64,000 bases of DNA from Provencibacterium sp. (lineage in GTDB: Bacteria > Bacillota > Clostridia > Oscillospirales > Ruminococcaceae), in the NCBI GenBank assembly GCA_022792175.1, contig JAAWAN010000013.1, positions 1 to 64,000 of the forward strand. Direction: 5' to 3'. Shown one piece after another: positions 35,273 to 42,294 of this stretch. Both the position numbers and the translations under genes were made by a program. The notes under the pieces were generated by a model. That model had not been told where the DNA came from. It saw only the letters and a program-made list of their open reading frames with translations, and searched no databases. How positions within the stretch are numbered: the stretch's first letter is position 1; every line of letters starts with the position of its first letter.

Positions 35273-36625
35273 TTACTTTTTTCCCAGCTGCCGCTCCAGA
35301 TACCCGTTGTCATAATCACCGGCAATAAAGTTCGGGTCGGCAATAATCGAAAGCTGAAAATCAATGTTGGTATCCACCCCATCTACAATAAACTCAGCGA
35401 GCGCCCAGCGCATTTTGGCAATCGCCTCCTCGCGCGTCGGCGCATAGGCAATGAGCTTGGCAAGCATTGAGTCATAGTAGGGGGGAATGACATAACCCGC
35501 ATAAACCGCGCTGTCAATACGGATACCCGGGCCGCCCGGCATATACAGCGAGCGGATTTCCCCGGGAGACGGGCGAAAATCCTCCTGCGGATTCTCGGCG
35601 TTTATCCGGCACTCTATAGCGTGGCCGGTGGGATGCAGCTGCTCCTGGCGAAGGGTCAGCTCCTGCCCCGCCGCAATGCAAATCTGCTGCTTGACGAGAT
35701 CCACCCCATAAACCAGCTCGGTAATCGGATGTTCCACCTGAATGCGGGTGTTCATCTCCATAAAATAAAAATTGCCGCTGTCATCAAGCAGATATTCCAC
35801 CGTTCCCGCGTTTTTATAGCCGACCGCCTTCGCCGCCGCTACCGCCGCCTCCCCCATGCGCGCGCGCAGCGCCGGGGTCATCGCCGCAGTGGGGCAGGGA
35901 GTCTCCTCGAGCACCTTCTGCTTGCGCCGCTGCAGCGAGCAGTCCCGCTCGCCGAAATGCACCACATTGCCGTATTCATCGGCCAGAATCTGCACCTCGA
36001 CATGCCGCGGGTTGACGATGAGCTTCTCGATATAAACGTCTTTATTCCCGAAAAAGCGCAGCGCCTCCTCCTCGGCAGCCGTAAAAGCGCAGCGCATCTC
36101 TTCGGCTGAGCGCACCGCCCGTATCCCGCGCCCGCCGCCGCCGGCAGAGGCCTTGACCAGAACCGGATAGCCGATCTGCCCGGCAATCTGCAGCGCCTCC
36201 TCAAGGGTGGGCACCGCCCCTTCGGAGCCGGGAATAACCGGCACACCCGCCTGCTGCATCGTTTTCTTCGCGTTCGCCTTATCTCCCATGCGCTCGATGC
36301 TCTCCGGATCCGGCCCGATAAACTTCACCGAGCAGCGCTGCAGAAGCTTTGCAAAGGCGGCATTCTCCGAAAGAAAGCCGAAGCCCGGATGCACCGCCTG
36401 CGCGCCGCTCACCTCACAGGCGGCCAGAATGGCTCGCATATCGAGATAGCTCTCGCTCGTCGGCGCGGGACCGATGCAGATGGTTTCATCTGCAATCTGC
36501 GCATGCAGCGCCGTCCTGTCCGCCTCGCTGCAGACGGCGACGGTGCGCACCCCCAGCTCGCGGCAGGCGCGGATGATGCGCACCGCTATCTCGCCGCGAT
36601 TGGCAATGAGTACCTTGTCAAACAT
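35273..36625 (-). CDS. accC: Acetyl-CoA carboxylase biotin carboxylase subunit
   Basis: ATP-dependent carboxylation of the biotin on AccB. Begins FDKVLIANRGEIAVRIIRA. Contains the ATP-grasp glycine loop KASAGGGGRGIRAV near residue 160, GERDCSLQRRKQKVLEE and the active-site EMNTRIQVEHPITE near residue 290, and ends with the typical NFIAGDYDNGYLERQL. 450 residues, normal. In operon order after fabZ. Confidence 0.97.
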   Translation of the reverse strand: MFDKVLIANRGEIAVRIIRACRELGVRTVAVCSEADRTALHAQIADETICIGPAPTSESYLDMRAILAACEVSGAQAVHPGFGFLSENAAFAKLLQRCSVKFIGPDPESIERMGDKANAKKTMQQAGVPVIPGSEGAVPTLEEALQIAGQIGYPVLVKASAGGGGRGIRAVRSAEEMRCAFTAAEEEALRFFGNKDVYIEKLIVNPRHVEVQILADEYGNVVHFGERDCSLQRRKQKVLEETPCPTAAMTPALRARMGEAAVAAAKAVGYKNAGTVEYLLDDSGNFYFMEMNTRIQVEHPITELVYGVDLVKQQICIAAGQELTLRQEQLHPTGHAIECRINAENPQEDFRPSPGEIRSLYMPGGPGIRIDSAVYAGYVIPPYYDSMLAKLIAYAPTREEAIAKMRWALAEFIVDGVDTNIDFQLSIIADPNFIAGDYDNGYLERQLGKK

Positions 36626-36657
36626 GCCGACCCCCTCCTTTCTGCACCCTGCCGCCG

Positions 36658-37110
36658 TTACCCGTTGGTCTCCTCAAGGCGCGGGCCCAGAGTAAACATC
36701 AGCTCGGCGGTAACGGCGCGCTCTCCATTCACTGTCGCCGTCGCCCTCCCGACGCCGATGCTGCCGCGCAGGCGCAGCATTTCTATCTCCAGATGGAGGA
36801 TATCCCCCGGCTTCACTTCGCGGCGAAAGCGCGCCTTGTCAATGCCTGCAAACATAGCCAGCCGCCCCCTGTTTTCCGGCAGGCTGAGCGCACAGACGGC
36901 GCCCGTCTGCGCAAGCATCTCAATCATCAAAACGCCGGGGGTGACCGGATAGCCCGGAAAATGCCCGGCAAACCAGAAGCACTCCGGCGCCATATATTTC
37001 TTCGCGGCCGCACGTACGCCCGGTTCCAGCTCGAGCACCTCGTCAATCAGCAAAAACGGGTCACGGTGCGGAATAATCTTTTTGATTTCCTCCTGATTCA
37101 TCAAAGCCAA
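36658..37110 (-). CDS. fabZ: 3-hydroxyacyl-ACP dehydratase
   Basis: Dehydrates 3-hydroxyacyl-ACP in each elongation cycle. Hot-dog fold with the active-site histidine and glutamate in CFWFAGHFPGYPVTPGVLMIEMLAQTGA, preceded by IIPHRDPFLLIDEV. 150 residues, normal. It lies between accB and accC, as in other clostridial operons. Confidence 0.96.
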   Translation of the reverse strand: MALMNQEEIKKIIPHRDPFLLIDEVLELEPGVRAAAKKYMAPECFWFAGHFPGYPVTPGVLMIEMLAQTGAVCALSLPENRGRLAMFAGIDKARFRREVKPGDILHLEIEMLRLRGSIGVGRATATVNGERAVTAELMFTLGPRLEETNG

Positions 37111-37133
37111 CGCTGCCGCCTCCTTAAAAGCTC

Positions 37134-37562
37134 TTATTCTATGCGCATGAGCTCCTGCCCATATTCCACCGGATCGCCGCTTTTGGCCAGTATCTCGGCA
37201 ACCGTTCCCTCAAACTCGCTGGTGACCTCGTTCATCAGCTTCATCGATTCGATGATGAACAGCACGTCCCCCTTCTTCACCCGGTCGCCCACCTTGACAA
37301 ACGGCTCCGCCTCCGGCGAAGGCGCTGTATAAAAGGTGCCGACGATCGGGGATTTCACGAGGCTCCCGGTCTGTGGCAGGGCAGGCAGGAAAGGCTCCGA
37401 CGCCATCTCCGACGCGGCTGCGGCCGGAGAGGCCGGGGAAGCGGCAGGGGCAGCGGCCCGCAGGCAGAGCTTGCAGTCGCACTCTGAAAGACGCAGCTCC
37501 TGCAGCCCGCTCTCCCGAAAGGCCTGCATCAGCTCTTTAATCTCTTCTACGCTGTAGTTCAT
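37134..37562 (-). CDS. accB: Biotin carboxyl carrier protein of acetyl-CoA carboxylase
   Basis: Carries the biotin shuttled between AccC and AccA/AccD. The N-terminal helical part (NYSVEEIKELMQAFRESGL) is followed by an Ala/Pro-rich flexible linker (residues of about 40-60) and the barrel domain VKSPIVGTFYTAPSP. The biotinylated lysine lies in FIIESMKLMNEV near residue 107. 142 residues. Confidence 0.97.
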   Translation of the reverse strand: MNYSVEEIKELMQAFRESGLQELRLSECDCKLCLRAAAPAASPASPAAAASEMASEPFLPALPQTGSLVKSPIVGTFYTAPSPEAEPFVKVGDRVKKGDVLFIIESMKLMNEVTSEFEGTVAEILAKSGDPVEYGQELMRIE

Positions 37563-37567
37563 CCGCT

Positions 37568-38815
37568 TTATGCCTCCCCTTCATATTTTTTAAAGCAGAG
37601 GGTCGCATTGTGGCCGCCAAAGCCAAAGGCATTGGAAATCGCGCAGCGAAGGGAAGGGGCCTTTCGTGCCCCCTCAGTCACATAGTCCAGATCGCACTCG
37701 GGATCGGCCGTCCGGTAGTTTATCGTCGGCGGAATAATTCCCTCCTCCAGCGCCTTGAGGCAGAGGATCGCTTCCACCGCGCCCGCCGCGCCGAGCATGT
37801 GCCCGGTCATCGACTTGGTAGAGCTGACGGCCAGCTTTTTCGCCTGTTCCCCAAAGGCCAGCTTAATCGCCCTCGTTTCGCACTGGTCGTTGAGAACGGT
37901 GGCGGTGCCGTGTGCGTTGATGTAACCGACATCCTCTGCCCTCAGCCCGCTCTCCTCTACGGCCAGCTGCATTGCCTTAACGGCCCCTTCCCCGGAAGGG
38001 GCGGGGGAGGTGATGTGATAAGCGTCCCCCGTTGCGCCATAGCCGGCAATTTCACCGAAGATGTGCGCATCGCGGCGCTTCGCATGCTCATATTCCTCTA
38101 AAAAGAGCATACCCGCTCCCTCCGCCATAACAAAGCCGTTTCGCTCGCCGTCAAACGGGATGGAGAGCCGGTCGGGATCCTCCCCGCGAGCGAGCGCGCC
38201 CATATTGTGAAAGCCGGCCATACTGAGCTGGTCGATGCAGGCCTCGCTGCCGCCGGCAACGGCGCAGTCGATATAGCCGTGCTTAATCGCCCGGAATGCC
38301 TCGCCGATGGCGTGCGCGCCTGAGGAGCAGGCGGTCACCGTCGCAAAGTTGACCCCCTTGAAGCCGTGCTCGATGGCCACCGTCCCCGCCGCCATGTTGG
38401 CAATCATCATCGGCACAAAAAAGACCGAGACCCGGCCGGGGCCCTTCTCCAGAAATTTCTCATGCTCGGTGCGGATGGTGTTAAATCCGCCGACCCCGCT
38501 GCCGATGACCACACCGACCCGGTAAGGGTCCTCTTCACCCAGTAAGTAACCGGAATTTTCAACCGCCTGCCGGGCCGCCACCACCGCATACTGGGTGTAG
38601 GCGTCCATCCGGCGGGCCTCCTTTTTGGGAATGCCATAGGCCGCCGGGTCAAAACCATGAATCTGCGCCGAATAGGTAATCCCCATTTCGGCGGCGGAAA
38701 AACCTTCGATTTTTGTAAACCCATGCCGGCCCTGGCAGATGCTCTCCCACAAAGAGGGGACATCCATGCCGATGGGGGAAAGCGCCCCCATGCCGGTTAT
38801 CACCACGCGTTTCAT
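37568..38815 (-). CDS. fabF: 3-oxoacyl-ACP synthase II
   Basis: Condensing enzyme extending acyl-ACP with malonyl-ACP. Thiolase fold with the catalytic cysteine in VTACSSGAHAIGEAFR near residue 164, histidines in NAHGTATVLND and STKSMTGHMLGAAGAVEAI, and the C-terminal ISNAFGFGGHNATL. 415 residues. 5 bp before accB, clearly the same operon. Confidence 0.97.
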   Translation of the reverse strand: MKRVVITGMGALSPIGMDVPSLWESICQGRHGFTKIEGFSAAEMGITYSAQIHGFDPAAYGIPKKEARRMDAYTQYAVVAARQAVENSGYLLGEEDPYRVGVVIGSGVGGFNTIRTEHEKFLEKGPGRVSVFFVPMMIANMAAGTVAIEHGFKGVNFATVTACSSGAHAIGEAFRAIKHGYIDCAVAGGSEACIDQLSMAGFHNMGALARGEDPDRLSIPFDGERNGFVMAEGAGMLFLEEYEHAKRRDAHIFGEIAGYGATGDAYHITSPAPSGEGAVKAMQLAVEESGLRAEDVGYINAHGTATVLNDQCETRAIKLAFGEQAKKLAVSSTKSMTGHMLGAAGAVEAILCLKALEEGIIPPTINYRTADPECDLDYVTEGARKAPSLRCAISNAFGFGGHNATLCFKKYEGEA

Positions 38816-38895
38816 CCTTTAAACCATTCCTTTCTTCGGGCTCTGCGCCGGGCGGCGCAAAAACGGAAAGCCAAAAAACAGATCTAAAGCTTTCA

Positions 38896-39639
38896 CTACA
38901 TCATCAGGCCGCCGCTCACTACTAAAACCTGCCCGGTGATATACCGCGCGCTCTCCGAGCAGAGGAAGGCGGCGGTGTTTGCAATATCCTCAATCTCGCC
39001 GAAAATGCCCAGCGGAATCTGAGTAAGAATCTTCTGCTTGAGCTCCTCCGGGAGCACATCGGTCATATCACTTTTGATAAACCCGGGGGCGATGGCGTTG
39101 ACCGTTATCCCGCGCGGCCCGAGCTCCTTGGCCGCCGTTTTGGTCATGCCGATAATCGCCGCCTTGGAGGCAGAATAGTTTATCTGCCCGGCGTTTCCAT
39201 ATACCCCCGCCACCGAAGAGATGTTGACAATCCGCCCCTGGCGCTGGCGCATCATAACGGCGCCGGCAAACTTCATCATATTGAAAACGCTCTTCTGGTT
39301 GACGGCGATGACCTTATCATACTGCTCTTCCTTCATACGCACCATCAGCCCGTCGGCCGTAATGCCAGCGTTGTTTATGAGCACATCCAGCGAACCGAAA
39401 TGCTCTTTGACCTGCTCCACCATCCCTTTGCACTGCTCATGGGAGGAGACGTCGGCAATAAAGCACTCGGCCGAAACGCCTTTCTTCTGGCACTCTTCTC
39501 TGACGGCCAGGCCCTGTTCATCGCGGTTTTTTTCATCCAGACAGTTGATGGCAATCTGAAACCCATCCTGCGCAAGGCGCAGCGCAATGGCGGCGCCAAT
39601 GCCGCGCGAAGCGCCGGTAATCAGTGCTGTTTTAGCCAA
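38896..39639 (-). CDS. fabG: 3-oxoacyl-ACP reductase
   Basis: NADPH-dependent short-chain dehydrogenase reducing the 3-keto group. Cofactor motif ITGASRGIGAAIALRLA at the N-terminus, INNAG near residue 90, and the catalytic Ser/Tyr/Lys in ISSVAGVYGNAGQINYSASKAA. It ends with ITGQVLVVSGGLMM. The frame is open far upstream, but TTG 39639, 6-7 nt after AGAGGG, gives the standard 247-residue protein. It is separated from fabH by about 325 bp carrying repeat hairpins, where fabK and fabD stand in many relatives. Confidence 0.95.
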   Translation of the reverse strand: MAKTALITGASRGIGAAIALRLAQDGFQIAINCLDEKNRDEQGLAVREECQKKGVSAECFIADVSSHEQCKGMVEQVKEHFGSLDVLINNAGITADGLMVRMKEEQYDKVIAVNQKSVFNMMKFAGAVMMRQRQGRIVNISSVAGVYGNAGQINYSASKAAIIGMTKTAAKELGPRGITVNAIAPGFIKSDMTDVLPEELKQKILTQIPLGIFGEIEDIANTAAFLCSESARYITGQVLVVSGGLMM

Positions 39640-39964
39640 AGAAAATCCCTCTTTCTCTTTTGTCATACCCGTCCGGCAACCCGGCAGGCAAAGCTTTTCA
39701 TTTAAAAAGGACAGCGCAGCCCGCAAAGGCCGCCGGTTCTCAGCTCCTGCTCCCCCGCCTTCCGGAACAGAACGCTGCGCTCCGCAGAAACCTGAAAACG
39801 TCCTTTTCCCCAAACTTCCAACCGAGCGCTCCCGCGGTTTGCAGAAACCGGAAAAACGGTGATTTTGCCCGCATTCTGCGGGCAAAATTTGACTCCGGTA
39901 GAGTCAAAAACCATTTTTCATAGCAGCTTCATAAAAAATGCAGGTATTTTTATGAAGCTGCTTT
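39640..39964. other. fabH-fabG gap with hairpin element
   Basis: No gene. The half nearest fabH is the structured element at 39836-39962; the rest is unremarkable GC-rich sequence. The place of fabK/fabD in related operons is empty here. Confidence 0.6.
39836..39962 (-). repeat. Three-hairpin 3'-UTR element, copy B
   Basis: Reverse strand, starting 3 bp after the fabH stop. Hairpin 1 is AGCAGCTTCATAAAAA with its perfect complement (39922-39937 and 39947-39962). Hairpin 2 is TTTGACTC/GAGTCAAA (39888-39908). Hairpin 3 is ATTTTGCCCGCA with its complement (39862-39888). The tail is CACCGTTTTTCCGGTTTCTG. Same order and tail as copies A and C. Confidence 0.85.
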
Positions 39965-40954
39965 TTACCAGTCAAATACCGCGCAGCCATAGGTCAGCCC
40001 TGCGCCGAAGCCGACAAGCGCGACCAGCTCGCCGCGGGAAATGCGTCCCTCCCGGTTCGCTTCATCGAGCGCCAGCGGAATGCTCGCCGAGGAGGTGTTG
40101 CCATAGCGGTCAATATTGAGATAAGCGCGCTCCTCCGGCAGCTCCAGCCGCTTCATGGCGGTGCGCACGATGCGCAGATTGGCCTGATGGGGGACAATCA
40201 GCCCCAGCTGCTGCGGCGAAACCGATAAGCTTTCGCAGGCCTTTTCAATGCAGTGCGGCATCGCCTCGGTGGAAAATTTATAGACCTCCTTGCCGTCCAT
40301 ATGCACAAACCCATCCGCCTCGGCCGAAAAAGCACAGCCCGCCCGAACCGCTTCCTCTGTCTCAAAGGGGGACAGCGCATAGGGGGAGGTGGCATAAAGC
40401 AGCTCGGCACCCATTCCGTCGGTGCCCAAAAAGGAAGCATAGCGCCCCTCTGAAGCCTGCACAATGCAGGCCCCTGCCCCATCTCCAAAAAGAACGCAGG
40501 TGGAGCGGTCCCGGAAGTTAGCCAGATGGGAAAGCGTTTCCGCGCTGACGACCAGTACCGTTTTGGCCGCGCCCGCCATCAGATATTTCTGTGCAATGTC
40601 CAGTGCATAAACAAAGCCGCTGCAGGCCGCGCTGATATCAAATCCCTGTACCTTCAGCGAAAGGGAGCGCGCAACCATACAGGCGACCGACGGCGTATGG
40701 AAATCCGGCGTAATGGTCGAGCAGATGATGAGGTCAATATCCTGCGCCGATCCCTCAAAACTTTCCAGCGCGCACCGGGCCGCCTCTGCAGCCATAAAGG
40801 AGGTGGATTCCCCCGCCGCCAGCCGGCGCTCACGGATTCCTGTCCTGCTTACAATCCATTCATCGCTTGTTTCCACTATTTTTGCCATATCGTCATTCGT
40901 AACGATCCTTTCCGGCACATAACTGCCGGTAGCGGCAATCCTCAATCCTTTCAA
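39965..40954 (-). CDS. fabH: 3-oxoacyl-ACP synthase III
   Basis: Starts fatty-acid synthesis by condensing an acyl-CoA with malonyl-ACP. The catalytic cysteine is in DISAACSGFVYALDIAQKYL near residue 112, the histidine in LIVPHQANLRI near residue 240, and the asparagine in DRYGNTSSASIPLAL. Motif GSYVPERIVTNDDMAKIVE opens the protein. I prefer TTG 40954, 6 nt after AAGGGGGAG, over the earlier frame start. 329 residues. First gene of the operon, with a strong promoter and an overlapping palindrome upstream. Confidence 0.96.
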   Translation of the reverse strand: MKGLRIAATGSYVPERIVTNDDMAKIVETSDEWIVSRTGIRERRLAAGESTSFMAAEAARCALESFEGSAQDIDLIICSTITPDFHTPSVACMVARSLSLKVQGFDISAACSGFVYALDIAQKYLMAGAAKTVLVVSAETLSHLANFRDRSTCVLFGDGAGACIVQASEGRYASFLGTDGMGAELLYATSPYALSPFETEEAVRAGCAFSAEADGFVHMDGKEVYKFSTEAMPHCIEKACESLSVSPQQLGLIVPHQANLRIVRTAMKRLELPEERAYLNIDRYGNTSSASIPLALDEANREGRISRGELVALVGFGAGLTYGCAVFDW

Positions 40955-41008
40955 TCTCAGCTCCCCCTTGTCTTTGCGGGCGAACGCCCGCTGCACGGTC
41001 TTTTAAAT

Positions 41009-41022
41009 GTAACGCATGTTAC
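41009..41022 (-). promoter_or_regulatory. Palindrome at the fatty-acid operon start point
   Basis: Perfect inverted repeat GTAACGCATGTTAC just downstream of the -10 box, at the expected transcription start. The position suits a repressor operator. It does not look like the known FapR or FabT consensus that I remember. Confidence 0.6.
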
Positions 41023-41023
41023 T

Positions 41024-41052
41024 ATGATATCGATTTTCAGTCAGGTTGTCAA
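41024..41052 (-). promoter_or_regulatory. Promoter of the fatty-acid operon
   Basis: Reverse strand perfect TTGACA (41047-41052), 17 bp, TATCAT (41024-41029). Confidence 0.9.
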
Positions 41053-41092
41053 TAGATATTTTCATTTCGTATGGGGGTATACCTCATCCGCG

Positions 41093-41317
41093 CTATTTTC
41101 TGAAATATTCAATCCCCATCATCACCAGCCCCAGCGCCAATAAGAGCAGCGCGCAAACGAGGATAAAGGCCGTTCCCTGCTCTGCCACCGTCGTCAGCAG
41201 CCTGCCAGGCGGCGTTGACCAGCTGCCTGTCAGGTTGTTGGAGGCAGAATTTAAAACAGCCAGCCCCCATATCGTACCGATCAGCGCCAGAAACCCGCCG
41301 ATAAGTGCCCTTTTCAT
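41093..41317 (-). CDS. Small two-helix membrane protein
   Basis: 74 residues with two hydrophobic segments (ALIGGFLALIGTIWGLAVL and AFILVCALLLLALGLVMMGI) joined by a polar loop. No family recognised. It follows the flavin reductase gene by 48 bp in the same direction and may be co-transcribed. Confidence 0.65.
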   Translation of the reverse strand: MKRALIGGFLALIGTIWGLAVLNSASNNLTGSWSTPPGRLLTTVAEQGTAFILVCALLLLALGLVMMGIEYFRK

Positions 41318-41365
41318 CGAAATTTTCCTCCCTGTCCGCCGGTGGGACCGGCAGTCTATCCTTCA

Positions 41366-41977
41366 TCAGTCCTTTTTCTTTCTGCGGCGCACGCCGGGGG
41401 GATGCGCGCAGGCGGGACGCCTGCGCACCGAAAAGCCGAAGCTGCCCAGACGGCGGCCGAGAGCGAAATATTCCCCATGAGCAAATGCCGCAAGGCCGCA
41501 GCGCTCAAGATGAAGTTTGCCCTCCCGGTCGAGGCAGCTTTCATCCACCTGAACGGCCAGAATATCCGATAAAAACATCTCATGCGAGCCGAGCGGGAGA
41601 ATCTCGCGCACCCGGCATTCGAGATGGACCGGGCTCTCGGCAATGAGCGGCGCGGACACCGCGCTGGCCGCCAGAGGCGTCAGCTTCATCTCGCGGAATT
41701 TATCGGTGTTTCTGCCTGAGCGGGCGCCGCAGAAATCCGCCGCGCGCACCAGCGCCTCGGTCGTCAGATTGATAACAAACTCCCCGGACTCCCGGATGAG
41801 CGCATAGGAATAGCGCTCCGGGCGCAGCGAAATATAGGTGGTGGCCGGGTGGGTGGCCAGAATCCCCGTCCAGGCCACTGTCAGCACATTGGGCGCTTCG
41901 GGCGTTCCGCAGCTGACGAGCGCAGGCGGAATGGGCGCCAGCAGCGCCCCCGGCTTCCATATCTGCTTTTTGCCCAT
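41366..41977 (-). CDS. Flavin reductase-like / flavoredoxin family protein
   Basis: FMN-binding split-barrel protein of the flavoredoxin type. Recognisable segments: VLTVAWTGILATHPATTYISLRP (FMN-binding strand), ESGEFVINLTTEALVRAADFCG, and LECRVREILPLGSHEMFLSDI. In this family FMN serves as an electron carrier; the redox partner here is unknown. 203 residues, with an unusually basic C-terminal tail. Start 41977 after GGAGGTGGAG. A reverse-strand TATAAT at 42021-42026 is likely its -10 box. Confidence 0.85.
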   Translation of the reverse strand: MGKKQIWKPGALLAPIPPALVSCGTPEAPNVLTVAWTGILATHPATTYISLRPERYSYALIRESGEFVINLTTEALVRAADFCGARSGRNTDKFREMKLTPLAASAVSAPLIAESPVHLECRVREILPLGSHEMFLSDILAVQVDESCLDREGKLHLERCGLAAFAHGEYFALGRRLGSFGFSVRRRPACAHPPGVRRRKKKD

Positions 41978-42124
41978 AATATCTCCACCTCCTGCATTTC
42001 TGATACGATGTTATGCGGTAATTATATCATAATCGTCTAAAAAAAGGAAGAGCTTCCGCTGCCAGGCAGGAAATCCCGCAAATCCTCTGCATCCTCTGCG
42101 CCCCTCCCGCTTCGGGAGAAGCGC

Positions 42125-42153
42125 TTGACAGCCGCTTTTATAAAGGGTAGTAT
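42125..42153 (+). promoter_or_regulatory. Promoter of the radical SAM gene
   Basis: Perfect TTGACA (42125-42130), 17 bp, TAGTAT (42148-42153). Confidence 0.7.
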
Positions 42154-42202
42154 AAAGAAGAAAAGTGCGGCATACCGGCTTATCCGGCGCTCTGAACACA
42201 TC

Positions 42203-42237
42203 AACCGCTCTGACTGCCCGAGCGGTTTCTGTTTTTT
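42203..42237 (+). terminator. Attenuator-like terminator in the radical SAM leader
   Basis: AACCGCTC (42203-42210) pairs with GAGCGGTT (42220-42227), followed by a run of six T. It lies between the promoter and the start codon, so it would stop transcription before the gene unless an alternative structure forms. Confidence 0.65.
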
Positions 42238-42294
42238 CGTTTTCCTCCTGAAAAATCCTTATCCTATTCTCTGCAGACGGGAGAATCTATCGCT

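Larger units (their letters stand above)
41978..42294. other. Divergent regulatory region
   Basis: No gene. It holds the -10 box of the flavin reductase gene (reverse, 42021-42026), the forward promoter at 42125-42153 and the attenuator-like hairpin at 42203-42237. Confidence 0.6.

Noticed and set aside
42160..42294. Cobalamin or preQ1 riboswitch before the radical SAM gene
   Set aside because: The leader is too short for a cobalamin riboswitch, lacks its B12-box, and shows no preQ1 consensus; only the terminator hairpin is supportable.
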